Assembly (NCBI RefSeq): GCF_935825525.1
Contig: NZ_CAKXZT010000119.1
Location: forward strand, 153,120-217,119
Length of the DNA: 64,000 nucleotides
Origin: Mesorhizobium escarrei
Lineage (GTDB): Bacteria; Pseudomonadota; Alphaproteobacteria; Rhizobiales; Rhizobiaceae
Direction of reading: 5' to 3'
The notes below the pieces were generated by a model. The model searched no databases, was not told the DNA's origin, and saw nothing but the letters and a program-made list of their open reading frames with translations. Below, piece after piece: positions 35,452 to 46,779 of the stretch. Made by a program: the position numbers and the translations under genes. How positions within the stretch are numbered: the stretch's first letter is position 1; every line of letters starts with the position of its first letter.

Positions 35452-36327
35452 TTAAATCCCAACCAGCCGCCGGACGTTATCCGGTGATGCGCCGACCTCG
35501 CGCAAGGCGGCAAGGCTCGTATCCCCGAAACTCTTCGACAGCTTTCGACCGTCCGGGCCGAAGACTAGGCGATGGTGGAAGTAGCCTGGTTGCGGCAGGC
35601 CGAGGATCTCCTGGAGCAGGCGCTGCACGCCGGTGGCGGAATAGAGGTCCTGGCCGCGCACCACATGGCTGATCCCCTGCAGCGCGTCGTCGACGACGAC
35701 GGCGAGATGATAGCTTGTCGGGATTTCACGGCGCGCCACGATCACGTCGCCCCAGTCCTGCGGCCGGGCTTTCACCGCACGTGTTGCGGAAAGCCTCTCA
35801 TCCGAAAATTCCAGCCATGACAGGTCTGTGCCGACGCGCGCCATCGCAGCATCGACGTCGAGCCGCCAGGCGAAAGGCGTATTCTCGGCCATCAGTCGCT
35901 GGCGTTCCCTCATCGGCAACGCCTTGTCGACGGCGGGATAGAGCGGCACCCCGTCCGGGTCGCGCGGCCAGTCGCGGCCGCACTTTTCGCTGTCGGCAAT
36001 GAAGGCGCGGATTTCGCCACGGCTCATGAACGCCGGGTAGACGAGCTCTTCCCTGATCAGCCGATCGAGCACCGCTTGATAGTCCGAAAAATGCTCGGAC
36101 TGACGGCGCACCGGTCCTCCCCAGCCAAGCCCGAGCCATTCCAGGTCGCGAAAAATGCCGGCCTCGAATTCCGGCGTGCAGCGCGTCGTGTCGATGTCCT
36201 CGATGCGCAGCAACAGCCGCCCGCCGGTTGCGCCGGCCAATTTTTGATTGAGCAGCGCCGAATAGGCGTGGCCGAGATGCAGTTCGCCATTCGGGCTCGG
36301 CGCGAAACGGAATGTCAGGAGTGTCAT
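35452..36327 (-). CDS. gluQRS: Glutamyl-Q tRNA(Asp) synthetase
   Basis: 291 residues from the ATG at 36327. It resembles the catalytic half of GluRS without the anticodon-binding domain, and adds glutamate to queuosine-34 of tRNA(Asp). The HIGH motif is HLGH (FAPSPNGELHLGHA) and the KMSKS motif is KLSKSFGD. The zinc-site cysteines known in E. coli (CTC after YP) are replaced here by AFM, so the zinc is probably absent. It is divergent from the glycosylase gene at 36424. Confidence 0.93.
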   Translation of the reverse strand: MTLLTFRFAPSPNGELHLGHAYSALLNQKLAGATGGRLLLRIEDIDTTRCTPEFEAGIFRDLEWLGLGWGGPVRRQSEHFSDYQAVLDRLIREELVYPAFMSRGEIRAFIADSEKCGRDWPRDPDGVPLYPAVDKALPMRERQRLMAENTPFAWRLDVDAAMARVGTDLSWLEFSDERLSATRAVKARPQDWGDVIVARREIPTSYHLAVVVDDALQGISHVVRGQDLYSATGVQRLLQEILGLPQPGYFHHRLVFGPDGRKLSKSFGDTSLAALREVGASPDNVRRLVGI

Positions 36328-36423
36328 CGTTCGGCGGCAATCGGGTTGTGCGGCGCTTTCGCCAGTTGCTACTTTGCGCTGATTATCAATTGCCACTTTG
36401 CGCTTGGTTCTGGAACAGAAAAC

Positions 36424-37083
36424 ATGCAACGCATCGCCACGCTCGACGACATTTCGCAAGGGCTCGACGCGCTCTGCCGGCTCGACCCCCGCCTTGAAAA
36501 GGTGCGGGGCATGGCCGGTGAGGTGCCGCTTCGGCTGTCCGAGCCGGGGTTCAGAAGCCTTGCCTCGATCATCGTCTCGCAGCAGGTTTCCCGCACCAGC
36601 GCCGACGCCATCTTCGGGCGGCTGACAAAACTCGTCGATCCGCTGACCCCGCAGGCAATCCTTGCCGCCGACGAAGCCATTTTTCGCGAGGCCGGACTGT
36701 CGCGGCCGAAGCAGCGCGGCCTGATCGCCGTCGCCCAGGCGGTGGTCGACGGCCTCGACCTCGATCAACTCTGCTTGCTCGATGCCACGCAGGCGATCAC
36801 GGCGATGACCAAGGTGTCAGGCATCGGCCCATGGACGGCGGAAGTCTATCTTCTGTTCGCCGCCGGCCACCCCGACGTCTTCCCGGCATGCGACGTTGCC
36901 CTGCAGAGCGCGGTCGGTCACGCGCTCGGCATCGACCCGCGTCCGCCCGAGAAAACGCTGATCAAGCTCGCCGAATCATGGAGTCCGTGGCGCGGTGTCG
37001 CATCACGGCTTTTTTGGGCGTATTATCGTGAGACCCGGGGCAGGGACGCCGCGCCCCCTAGCTCAATCCGCAAAAAAGCATGA
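36424..37083 (+). CDS. DNA-3-methyladenine glycosylase II-like protein
   Basis: 219 residues from the ATG at 36424. An HhH-GPD base-excision glycosylase of the AlkA type: the helix-hairpin-helix is KVSGIGPWTAEVYLL and the catalytic Asp lies in FPACDVALQSAVG. It removes alkylated purines. It lacks the N-terminal Ada-like domain of E. coli AlkA, as usual in rhizobia. Confidence 0.92.
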   Translation: MQRIATLDDISQGLDALCRLDPRLEKVRGMAGEVPLRLSEPGFRSLASIIVSQQVSRTSADAIFGRLTKLVDPLTPQAILAADEAIFREAGLSRPKQRGLIAVAQAVVDGLDLDQLCLLDATQAITAMTKVSGIGPWTAEVYLLFAAGHPDVFPACDVALQSAVGHALGIDPRPPEKTLIKLAESWSPWRGVASRLFWAYYRETRGRDAAPPSSIRKKA

Positions 37084-37227
37084 AAATCATGCATTTTTAG
37101 CGCTTCGATTGATCGACAAGCCGCTTCACATCCCTGTCATGTCGGGCTTACAGTATCCGCGCCGACAGGCTACAGCGCCGCGCATCCGGTTGGGTGCGCA
37201 AAGGACGCCGTAGGACTTTTTGAAGCC

Positions 37228-37273
37228 GCGCATGATCCTTTCCGAAAATCGAACCGATTTCGGGGTCATGCGC
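37228..37273. repeat. GCGCATGATCC-family palindromic repeat
   Basis: Arms GCGCATGATCC (37228-37238) and GGGTCATGCGC (37263-37273) with an inner stem CGAAAATCG / CGATTTCGG. It belongs to the same family as 34146, 38547 and 58511 and lies just before the HNH gene. Confidence 0.8.
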
Positions 37274-37294
37274 TGAACCAAGGAGGTCAATGAC

Positions 37295-37852
37295 GTGACG
37301 GTTGCCGTATCTCCGGATGGGCTTCCAGCACTGGTGCTGAACGCGGATTACCGTCCGCTCAGCTATTACCCCCTGTCGCTCTGGTCGTGGCAGGACGCCA
37401 TCAAGGCGGTGTTCCTCGAGCGGGTCAACATCGTCGCCGAATATGAGCACGCGGTGTCGTCGCCGACCTTCTCGATGAAACTGCCGAGCGTCGTCAGCCT
37501 GAAAGCCTATGTGAAGCCATCGCGGCATCCGGCCTTCACCCGCTTCAACGTCTTCCTGCGCGACCGTTTCCAGTGCCAGTATTGCGGCACGCCGGAGGAT
37601 CTGACCTTCGACCATGTCGTTCCCCGCCACCGCGGCGGCGCGACGACGTGGGAGAATGTCGTCGCCGCCTGCTCACCCTGCAATCTGAGGAAGGGCGGCA
37701 TGATGCCGGCGCACGCCAAGATGTGGCCGCTGCAGAAGCCTTTTCAGCCGACGGTGCACGATTTGCACAACAATGGCCGCCTGTTCCCGCCCAACCATTT
37801 GCATGAAAGCTGGATGGATTATCTTTACTGGGATGTCGAACTCGAACCATAG
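37295..37852 (+). CDS. HNH endonuclease
   Basis: 185 residues from GTG 37295, which has AGGAGGT 7 nt upstream; the nearer ATG 37290 is stopped after two codons. The HNH nuclease domain (about residues 90-140) has FQCQYCGTPEDLTFDHVVPR with CxxC, then the GG/NVVAACSPCNLRKG second zinc pair. The first 85 residues are a separate region found in this widespread family (LNADYRPLSYYPLSLWSWQD). Its role is unknown; it is common as a single chromosomal gene in Alphaproteobacteria, not tied to phage. Confidence 0.92.
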   Translation: MTVAVSPDGLPALVLNADYRPLSYYPLSLWSWQDAIKAVFLERVNIVAEYEHAVSSPTFSMKLPSVVSLKAYVKPSRHPAFTRFNVFLRDRFQCQYCGTPEDLTFDHVVPRHRGGATTWENVVAACSPCNLRKGGMMPAHAKMWPLQKPFQPTVHDLHNNGRLFPPNHLHESWMDYLYWDVELEP

Positions 37853-37869
37853 AGTTCGGCAGAAATCCG

Positions 37870-37975
37870 CCATGCCGGTCGCCTGACGCAGCTTTCTGCG
37901 CTTCCGGTGCTCACGTACTGTAAGTACGCTCCGCTCCGGTTCTCGAAACCCACGTCATGCGCTCCGGCCCTACGA
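37870..37975. repeat. Dispersed palindromic repeat, family R, copy 3
   Basis: Contains CTGCGCTTCCGGTGCTCAC and GTACGCTCCGCTCCGGTTCTC on either side of TACTGTAAGTA. The arms are less well preserved than in copies 1, 2 and 4. It lies between the convergent HNH and dsbB genes. Confidence 0.8.
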
Positions 37976-38004
37976 ATTTCTGGACGAACTCTGCGCTGTG
38001 CCGC

Positions 38005-38523
38005 TCAGTCGCGTGCAAAGGCGCCGCGAAAGGCGATGACGGCCAGGACAAAACTGGCGATGGCGTTCCAGCCGGCCAGCGACAGGCCGAGGATGCGCAG
38101 TGCCGCCTTGTCGCAGGAGGGCGGGACGAATTGGTCGAGGGCGTCGAGCACGCCCTTGCCACCGGTGTCGATCGGTCCGGCAGCCGCCGCACAATCGGTC
38201 GGCCCCGGCCACCATGCCCATTCGACGCCGGAATGATAGACGCCGAGATAGACGCCGTAGACCATCAGCAGGCCGCCGACGGCCAGCAGGCCGCGTGTCA
38301 GCCAAGCCGGCCAGCGCAAGGTCGACGCAAGCGCCGCCAGCAGCATCAGCGGCACGCCGATGTAATAGGGGGTGCGTTGCTCGAGGCAGAGCTTGCAGGG
38401 GATGTAGCCGCCGAGATGCTGGAAGGCCAGCGCCGAGCCGACGGTGGCGGCCATGGCGGCGGCGAGGAACAACGCCGTCCGCATGCGCTGGCGTCCAGTG
38501 TGGGCATTCACGGTCGCTGTCAT
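38005..38523 (-). CDS. dsbB: Disulfide bond formation protein DsbB
   Basis: 172 residues from the ATG at 38523. Four TMs. The first active-site pair is CKLC (GGYIPCKLCLEQR) and the second pair is formed by PTDC and PSCD in the second periplasmic loop. It reoxidises DsbA with quinone. TlpA at 13576 is another thiol enzyme in the window but is not linked to it. Confidence 0.9.
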   Translation of the reverse strand: MTATVNAHTGRQRMRTALFLAAAMAATVGSALAFQHLGGYIPCKLCLEQRTPYYIGVPLMLLAALASTLRWPAWLTRGLLAVGGLLMVYGVYLGVYHSGVEWAWWPGPTDCAAAAGPIDTGGKGVLDALDQFVPPSCDKAALRILGLSLAGWNAIASFVLAVIAFRGAFARD

Positions 38524-38546
38524 CGATCTGCCGTTCGCCTTCTTTT

Positions 38547-38611
38547 GAGCATGATCCAGAAAACCGGTTCCCACTTTTTGCTACGCTGACCTTCGGTTCG
38601 GGATCGTGCTC
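38547..38611. repeat. GAGCATGATCC-family palindromic repeat
   Basis: Arms GAGCATGATCC (38547-38557) and GGATCGTGCTC (38601-38611), with a CCGGTTCCCAC loop as at 34146. It fills the gap between dsbB and the YqaA-like gene; the YqaA stop codon starts at the last base of the repeat. Confidence 0.85.
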
Positions 38612-39198
38612 TAAAACGCGTATTTGACGACGATATAGAGCGAAATCAGGGCAGCGGCGGCGGCGCCGGCGATCATGCCGAGGCGCTTTTCGATGAACTC
38701 GCGGATCGGTTCGCCATAGCGGCGCAGCAGCCAGGCGAGGAACAGGAAGCGGGCGCCGCGCGCCACGATCGCCAGCACGATGAACAGCAGCAAAGGCGTG
38801 CCGATGACGCCGGACAGGATCGTCACCACCTTGATCGGCGGCAGATGGGCGAGGCCGGAGGTGATCAGCATCAGGACGATGAATCCTGTGCCCGCCGAGA
38901 CGCGTAGTGTCTCGAAGTCGTCATACTTGCCGTAGAATTCAAGGATCGGCCGCGCCACCGTGTCATAGGCATAGTGGCCGATGTACCAGCCGGCTATGCC
39001 ACCCAGAACGGAGGCCAGCGTGGCGACCAGCGCGTAGCGATAGGCGCGATCCGGCCGCGACAGCGCCATCGGCAAATAGAGCACGTCGGCCGGCACGAGA
39101 AATACCGAGCTTTCGACAAAAGCGATGAAGGCCAGCCACCATTCGGCGGATTTCTTCGCCGCCAGCGACAAGGTCCAGTCGTAAAGTCCGCGAAGCAT
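38611..39198 (-). CDS. YqaA-family (DedA/SNARE-associated-like) membrane protein
   Basis: 195 residues from the ATG at 39198, after AGGAGTGCC. Several TMs; the segment FIEKSSVF-like VESSVFLVPADVLYLPM and the GGIAGWYIGHYAYDTV glycine helix are typical of the YqaA/VTT family, thought to act in lipid scrambling or membrane homeostasis. It lies immediately upstream of dsbB, with a repeat between them. The same pair occurs in other rhizobia. Confidence 0.88.
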   Translation of the reverse strand: MLRGLYDWTLSLAAKKSAEWWLAFIAFVESSVFLVPADVLYLPMALSRPDRAYRYALVATLASVLGGIAGWYIGHYAYDTVARPILEFYGKYDDFETLRVSAGTGFIVLMLITSGLAHLPPIKVVTILSGVIGTPLLLFIVLAIVARGARFLFLAWLLRRYGEPIREFIEKRLGMIAGAAAAALISLYIVVKYAF

Positions 39199-39209
39199 CG
39201 GCACTCCTG

Positions 39210-39256
39210 ATGCACGTCGCCCAAAAAGCGCAGCGCCTTTGGGACAACAATGCATA
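39210..39256. repeat. ATGCAT-family palindromic repeat, degenerate
   Basis: Starts ATGCACGTCGCCCAAAA and ends TTTGGGACAACAATGCAT. The arms pair imperfectly; the left arm matches the fragment at 8974-8983. Confidence 0.7.
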
Positions 39257-39485
39257 AAAACCAAGATCAAAAGCGCGCCACATCAATCTCTCCAGACGCG
39301 GTGCGCTTCAATGCGCTGCCTGTCTAGAAAGATTTTCTGCGCCGCACAATGGCCGCCGCTTCACGAAATCGAAAGGCCGCGGCCGAGCGAAGGCCACATG
39401 CCTGGAATTGGCCACCCCGAATTGGCCAGTTGACGAACAGGCCTCCAACCGTATAGTCCGCGCCCATCCAGGCCGCCCGGCCTGA

Positions 39486-39570
39486 GCCCCTATGGCGGAA
39501 TTGGTAGACGCGCTCGACTCAAAATCGAGTTCCGCAAGGAGTGCTGGTTCGATCCCGGCTAGGGGCACCA
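39486..39570 (+). tRNA. tRNA-Leu (anticodon CAA)
   Basis: An 85-nt leucine tRNA with a long variable arm. Acceptor stem GCCCCTA pairs with TAGGGGC, and CCA is encoded (39568-39570). The anticodon loop is CTCAAAA between CTCGA and TCGAG, so the anticodon is CAA and it reads UUG. The T-arm has GGTTCGATCCC. Confidence 0.96.
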
Positions 39571-39573
39571 TTT

Positions 39574-39604
39574 CCCACCCGAGAACGTTGGAAAGCTCGG
39601 TGGG
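39574..39604 (+). terminator. Hairpin after tRNA-Leu
   Basis: CCCACCCGAG (39574-39583) pairs with CTCGGTGGG (39596-39604) with one bulge, starting 3 nt after the tRNA CCA end. No T-run follows. It probably marks the end of the tRNA transcript or guides its processing. Confidence 0.55.
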
Positions 39605-39670
39605 AGGTCATCCCAGGCGCAACTTGGGACAGCTGCAATTGAGGCCGGGCCATTGCGTACTAAGTCGCCC

Positions 39671-40279
39671 TCACATCGGCCCCGGCACCATCTTGGTCGG
39701 CTGCTCCGGCATCGGAAACGCGTAATTGTCGCATTTCACGTCAGGGTTCGTCGGGCTGAACATTCCGAGCGGGTTGTCTTTGAACAGCCAGGCGTGAAGA
39801 TCGTAATGGTAGAACTCCGTCGGAATAAGCGGATAATGCCCCTCCATCGGCCCCTGGAACGTCTGTCCAAACAGTTTCGGCGGCTCCTTGGTGTCGGGCG
39901 TCAGCGGAACAAGCCATTCCACGGCCACCAGGCGCAAGCCGCCGTCGAACGGCTCATAGATAAGGACATTGGGGCGCGTCGGATCTGGTGTCGGGCTGAC
40001 GCTCGCGACGTTGACGAAATGAATGCCCATCGCGCCCTTAGGGTAATCCATAGCTCCAGCCACTTTTTCGCCGCTGTAATAAACGCATCCGACTGTCGAC
40101 AGATAGAGGTCGCGGATGGCGGCCTTGTAGTCTTCGTACTTGGATAGCGATTTTTTCAGGGCCTCGATCTCGGCCTTGTCTGGCTCGGCGGCCTGACCTG
40201 CGGCCGCAGTCAGGCAGGCGCCGATGAGGCCAGCCAAAGCGAGAATGCTGCGACGCTTGAAGTGAGTTGTTTTCGTCAT
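39671..40279 (-). CDS. Secreted protein of unknown function
   Basis: A 202-residue protein I do not recognise. It starts at ATG 40279 with GGGAGGAACGC upstream. An N-terminal signal (KRRSILALAGLIGAC-LTAAAG) has an RR pair and could be Tat- or Sec-dependent; cleavage is likely near AGQAA. The mature part has two cysteines (STVGCVYY and DVKCDNY), a helix-rich start (about residues 35-60) and a Pro/Tyr-rich rest. It ends with PMPEQPTKMVPGPM. It is downstream of tRNA-Leu on the other strand. No catalytic motif is visible. Confidence 0.8.
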   Translation of the reverse strand: MTKTTHFKRRSILALAGLIGACLTAAAGQAAEPDKAEIEALKKSLSKYEDYKAAIRDLYLSTVGCVYYSGEKVAGAMDYPKGAMGIHFVNVASVSPTPDPTRPNVLIYEPFDGGLRLVAVEWLVPLTPDTKEPPKLFGQTFQGPMEGHYPLIPTEFYHYDLHAWLFKDNPLGMFSPTNPDVKCDNYAFPMPEQPTKMVPGPM

Positions 40280-40788
40280 GCGTTCCTCCCGGATTTTTGT
40301 TCTGGCCCTGCGACGGCAATGATGCTGGTTGCGCGGCCGAGATTGTCTCCGATGCTAATCCTTTCCGCTGTTCGGGAGAATTAACCCTCATGACCTAGGT
40401 CCACAGGGGATTTGGTTCTTCGACTGAGCCTGAAGGGGACTGTCGACGGTCCGCTGCCGACCGGCCTGCGGCTGCCAATCTCCCACGCTGGTGATTAGCC
40501 GTAAGCCCCTGCGCCTTCGTCATTCCCAGGCCGGACCAAGGAGCTAAGCGTTGCGGCGGCGCGGTAGACCAGGTGATGGTCCTGGATGATGCGCCGCGCC
40601 CACCAGCCGGCGCTGCCCCTCTCTTCCTTCTCCCCTTTTGTGGGAGAAGGTGGATTGGCGCGCAGCGCCACGACGGTTGAGGGGTGCTGGACGGAGCGCA
40701 GTCGGTGCCAAGCTGGAGCACCCCTCATCCGACCGCTTCGCGGCCACCTTCTCCCACAAGAAGGGGAGAAGGGAGAGCAGCCTTTGCC
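40280..40788. other. Gap with family L repeat
   Basis: 509 bp between the secreted-protein and acetyltransferase genes. The second part is the repeat 40612-40781; the first part (about 40280-40611) shows no gene or recognised element. Confidence 0.6.
40612..40781. repeat. Long inverted repeat, family L, copy 2
   Basis: The left arm GCTGCCCCTCTCTTCCTTCT and following (40612-40653) pairs with the right arm (40744-40781, CCACCTTCTCCCACAAGAAG and following) with few mismatches. An inner stem GAGGGGTGCT / GGAGCACCCCTC is present. It ends 7 nt before the stop of the acetyltransferase gene, so it is a candidate terminator. Confidence 0.85.
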
Positions 40789-42069
40789 CTACCGCCGTCC
40801 CAGCAAGCTCTTCACCCGGTTGCGCAACAGGCGCGCCATGTTGAGGGTTTCGCGATAGAGGTGGATCTGCGACGCCGCCTGGCGGGCGAGGCGGTCGGCG
40901 TCCGGCGTCAGGCCGATGACCAGCGTGCCGATCGGCCTGCGCTCCATCCACAGCCGGCTCATCACCGGATGGTCGGGCACGGCGCAGGAATCGCTGATCA
41001 TGATGTTGGGGTCGTCGAGATGCTGCCTGGTCACCTCGATCATCAGCAGCGTGCCCGGCGAATAGGCGGCGAGCGTCTCGTCATAGGCCGTCTTCCAGGT
41101 GTAGGCGACGCCGGCCTCGACAAAGACGATCAGGCTGGCGATGGTGCGGTCATCGAGCGTCAGCGAATGGATGCGGCACAGATCCCGTTCGGCCAGCCGG
41201 TGCACGGCCTCGCGGGCAAAGGCGGCGCGGTAGCGGTCGATGGCCATGGCGGTGCGCTCGCGGCCTTTCCAGCCGGCGGCCTCGAGCGTCAAAAAACGCT
41301 CGATGGCATGGCGGATGTTTTCCGGTCCGCGCGCCACCAGATGCTCCAGCCTGCCGAGGTCGGCGAGGCGGCGCTTCAGGCGGCGGAACTCGCGATAATG
41401 GTGCGAGCGCAGCGAGGCCTTCAGATACTCATCGCCGTCGATCTCGCTTTCGAGCATCGGGCGTTCGGCCTTGCCGGTGGTGACCAGCGTCAGGCCACGC
41501 GTCTCGGCGACGGTGGCCAGCAGGCTGGCCACCGGGCCGTCGAGCCGGATGTCGGGCAGCACGAAGACTTTTGGCAGTTTGAGATGCGGCCGCGACAGCA
41601 TCGCGAAGAAATCCTCGATGACGCCGACGGGATCGTCACGGTCGACCAGCGGCGTGCCGATCGGCCCGAACGGGCTCGACCATGTGCGCATCACCCGCAC
41701 GCCGAGCGGCGTCGCCGGCCGCTCCACCGAGAACGGCACCAGCAAGCGCAGCCGGTTGCGGTATTCGTCGCCGTCGCGGATGACCGCCAGCCGCACCTCG
41801 CGGTCTTCCAGTCGCGGCATGGCGGGTGCCAGGAAGCGCGGATTGAAGAAGACGTTGGGCTCGATCGTGCGGGCGCAGAGAAAGTCGAGTTCCTCGACCA
41901 GGTCGAAGCCGGCGGAGGCGGCGTAAATAGCCAGTTTGCGCTGGGGCCGGCCGTTGGCCAACAATTCGATTTGGGCGGGGTCGGCTTCGCGCGCGAGCCC
42001 GGCGAGGCCCGACACCAGGGCGCCGGCCGGGCCGCCGCTGGTTTCCTCGAGCAACGGGATGGCGGCCAT
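40789..42069 (-). CDS. GNAT/CelD-like acetyltransferase
   Basis: 426 residues from the ATG at 42069. The C-terminal half (about 240-400) carries a FemAB/CelD-type acyltransferase domain, with RSHHYREFRRLKRRLADLG and AIDRYRAAFAREAVHRLAERDLCRIHSL typical (given in parts). Such proteins are found in polysaccharide gene clusters. The start overlaps the flippase stop (ATGA), so the pair is co-translated. Confidence 0.85.
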   Translation of the reverse strand: MAAIPLLEETSGGPAGALVSGLAGLAREADPAQIELLANGRPQRKLAIYAASAGFDLVEELDFLCARTIEPNVFFNPRFLAPAMPRLEDREVRLAVIRDGDEYRNRLRLLVPFSVERPATPLGVRVMRTWSSPFGPIGTPLVDRDDPVGVIEDFFAMLSRPHLKLPKVFVLPDIRLDGPVASLLATVAETRGLTLVTTGKAERPMLESEIDGDEYLKASLRSHHYREFRRLKRRLADLGRLEHLVARGPENIRHAIERFLTLEAAGWKGRERTAMAIDRYRAAFAREAVHRLAERDLCRIHSLTLDDRTIASLIVFVEAGVAYTWKTAYDETLAAYSPGTLLMIEVTRQHLDDPNIMISDSCAVPDHPVMSRLWMERRPIGTLVIGLTPDADRLARQAASQIHLYRETLNMARLLRNRVKSLLGRR

Positions 42070-43523
42070 CAGGCGGCTCCTTTGGCGGCTACGAAGATGA
42101 CCATGACGATGCCGAGCCTGCGCCAGACCGTGAAGGCCAGCGCGCCGGCCTCGAAGATCATGGCAAAGGCGGTGGCCATCGCCGCGCCCCACAGGCCGAA
42201 AAGCGGGATCAGCACCAGACTGAGGCCGATGTTGAAGGCCAGCGTCATGGCGTAGACGGCGGCGCAGATGTTCTGGTTGCCGCTCATGGTGAGCAGGCTT
42301 TCGCAGGGGCCGACGGCGGCGCGGGCGACGACGCCGACGACCAGCAGGAACAACAGCGGGTAGCCGGCAACGAATTCAGGCCCGAACAAGCTCAGCATCG
42401 GCTCGCCCAGCACCAGCACCATCAGCGCCATCAGCAGCGATGGCCAGAACGTCCACGACACGGTTTCGCGGGCGAAGGCGGCTAGTTTTTCGGGCTCGCC
42501 ATGGGTGAATTGCGCGTAGCGCTGGGCAACGCCCGCCTTGACCGCAAAATAGACGAAATGCACCAGCGCCAGCGTCTTGACCGTGGCGAAATAGACGGCG
42601 ACGTCGTTAGGGTTCATATAGGCGCCGACCATCAGCACGTCGGCATTGGTGAGCAGGAAAAAGAAGCCTTCGACCAGGAAGATCGGCAGCGACACGAGGA
42701 ACCACTGCGCGAAATGCAGCTTCATCGGCCCGGCCGAAACATTCCTGTCCATCCGCGCGGTGATGCCGATGAGCTGGCCGAGCGTGGTGGCATAGGCGGC
42801 GGCGATCGAGGCGAAGATCGCCGTCCTGGCGTCGGCCGCAAAGCCGACCAGAAGCATCAGCGCCATCAGCGCCAGGATCAGCACCGGCCGCACCAGATAG
42901 GTCGGCGCCAGCGCAAACAGCGCCCATGAGTTGGCCCGCGCCAGCCCCTGGAGCAGGTCGGACATGGCGATCATCGGCATGCAGATGAGGCCGAGAATGA
43001 ACGGCACGACATAGTAGTTCTCGATAAAGGGCGAGAGCAGCCAGACGCCGAGCGCGCCCAGCCCGGCGATCGCCGTCGAGGCAACCAGCACGAACAGGCG
43101 GCTGGTCAGCACGATGCCGCGCAGTTCGGCCAGCATGTTGCGCTCGCGATATTCGGGAATGAAGCGGATGACAGAGGTGTGGAAGCCGAGGCAGGCGAGG
43201 TTGCCGACGATGACCATCGTCACCCAGACAAGGACAAAAATGCCGTATTCGAACGAGCCCATCCAGCGCGCCATCAGCACCTGGCTGACGAAGGCGATGA
43301 CGGCGCTGACGATGCGGATGGAAAAGGCAATCAGCGACATGCGGCTGGCTTCGCCGCGCTCGTCGGCGGTGAACAGCACGGCATCGACGCGGGTAAGCAG
43401 CGGCTTTGCGCGCAGCGCAAGGCGCTGCGGCAGGAACCGCCCGGCTGTCGTCGCCGCGGAAAAGCGCACCCTGATTACACTCCGTTTTCCGCCTCTTTCT
43501 GGCTCTGCGTCTAACGAAAACAC
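42069..43523 (-). CDS. Polysaccharide flippase-like (Wzx/MOP family) protein
   Basis: A 484-residue membrane protein with about twelve to fourteen TMs, of the MOP/Wzx exporter superfamily. Best features are IRIVSAVIAFVSQVLMARWMGSFEYGIFVLVW (in parts) near the start, where Wzx proteins have a conserved helix and FG loop, and the repeated small-residue helices. It probably flips a lipid-linked saccharide. The GTG start at 43523 and the first about 60 residues are uncertain. No glycosyltransferase is in the window. Confidence 0.85.
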   Translation of the reverse strand: MFSLDAEPERGGKRSVIRVRFSAATTAGRFLPQRLALRAKPLLTRVDAVLFTADERGEASRMSLIAFSIRIVSAVIAFVSQVLMARWMGSFEYGIFVLVWVTMVIVGNLACLGFHTSVIRFIPEYRERNMLAELRGIVLTSRLFVLVASTAIAGLGALGVWLLSPFIENYYVVPFILGLICMPMIAMSDLLQGLARANSWALFALAPTYLVRPVLILALMALMLLVGFAADARTAIFASIAAAYATTLGQLIGITARMDRNVSAGPMKLHFAQWFLVSLPIFLVEGFFFLLTNADVLMVGAYMNPNDVAVYFATVKTLALVHFVYFAVKAGVAQRYAQFTHGEPEKLAAFARETVSWTFWPSLLMALMVLVLGEPMLSLFGPEFVAGYPLLFLLVVGVVARAAVGPCESLLTMSGNQNICAAVYAMTLAFNIGLSLVLIPLFGLWGAAMATAFAMIFEAGALAFTVWRRLGIVMVIFVAAKGAA

Positions 43524-43558
43524 ATTAAGAAACGGTTGGGTGGAGAGGAGGGAGTGCT

Positions 43559-43790
43559 CCCTTCTCCCCGTTCACGGGGAGAAGGTGCCGGCAGGCGGAT
43601 GAGGGGCAGCGCGAGCGGACGAAAGGTTGGCGCTACTTATACGCTTTCACGAGGGCAGGCCGGCAGGACAGCACCCCCCTCTGGCCGCCTGATATCTCCC
43701 CCCTCAGGTGGGGAGATTGGCCAATCGCGTAGGCCGGCTCTGCCCCTCATCCGCCCTTCGGGCACCTTCTCCCCGTGAACGGGGCGAAGG
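43559..43790. repeat. Long inverted repeat, family L, copy 3 (composite)
   Basis: Outer arms CCCTTCTCCCCGTTCACGGG and following (left) and a GGCACCTTCTCCCCGTGAACG and following segment (right) match the usual CTTCTCCCC element. An inner part, TCTCCCCCCTCAGGTGGGGAGA, adds a further stem. It fills the gap between the flippase and secA genes, 5 nt from the secA stop. Confidence 0.85.
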
Positions 43791-43794
43791 AAAC

Positions 43795-46527
<2,733 letters not shown>

Positions 46528-46779
46528 TCAATGGTCCTTTCGATAGTATTCCAAGTCGTTACGACGGGTGCCGGCCGGCCCCGTCAAATCCACGTGAAAC
46601 GCGGACGAACGCAAAAAGCGCCCGGAAAACGGTTCTGGACGCAAAGTCGTTGGACAGATAAGAGGGGGCTCAATCGATGTCAACGGCGCGCTGGCCCTGT
46701 CGACCGTGCCAAATTCCGCCACAATCCGGCTGGTCTGGAAGCCATCCCGCCCTAGCTATCCCCCATTGGAGTTAATCGT

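Noticed and set aside
37880..37975. Possible terminator for HNH gene
   Set aside because: The hairpin belongs to dispersed repeat family R and there is no T-run, so it is listed as a repeat only.
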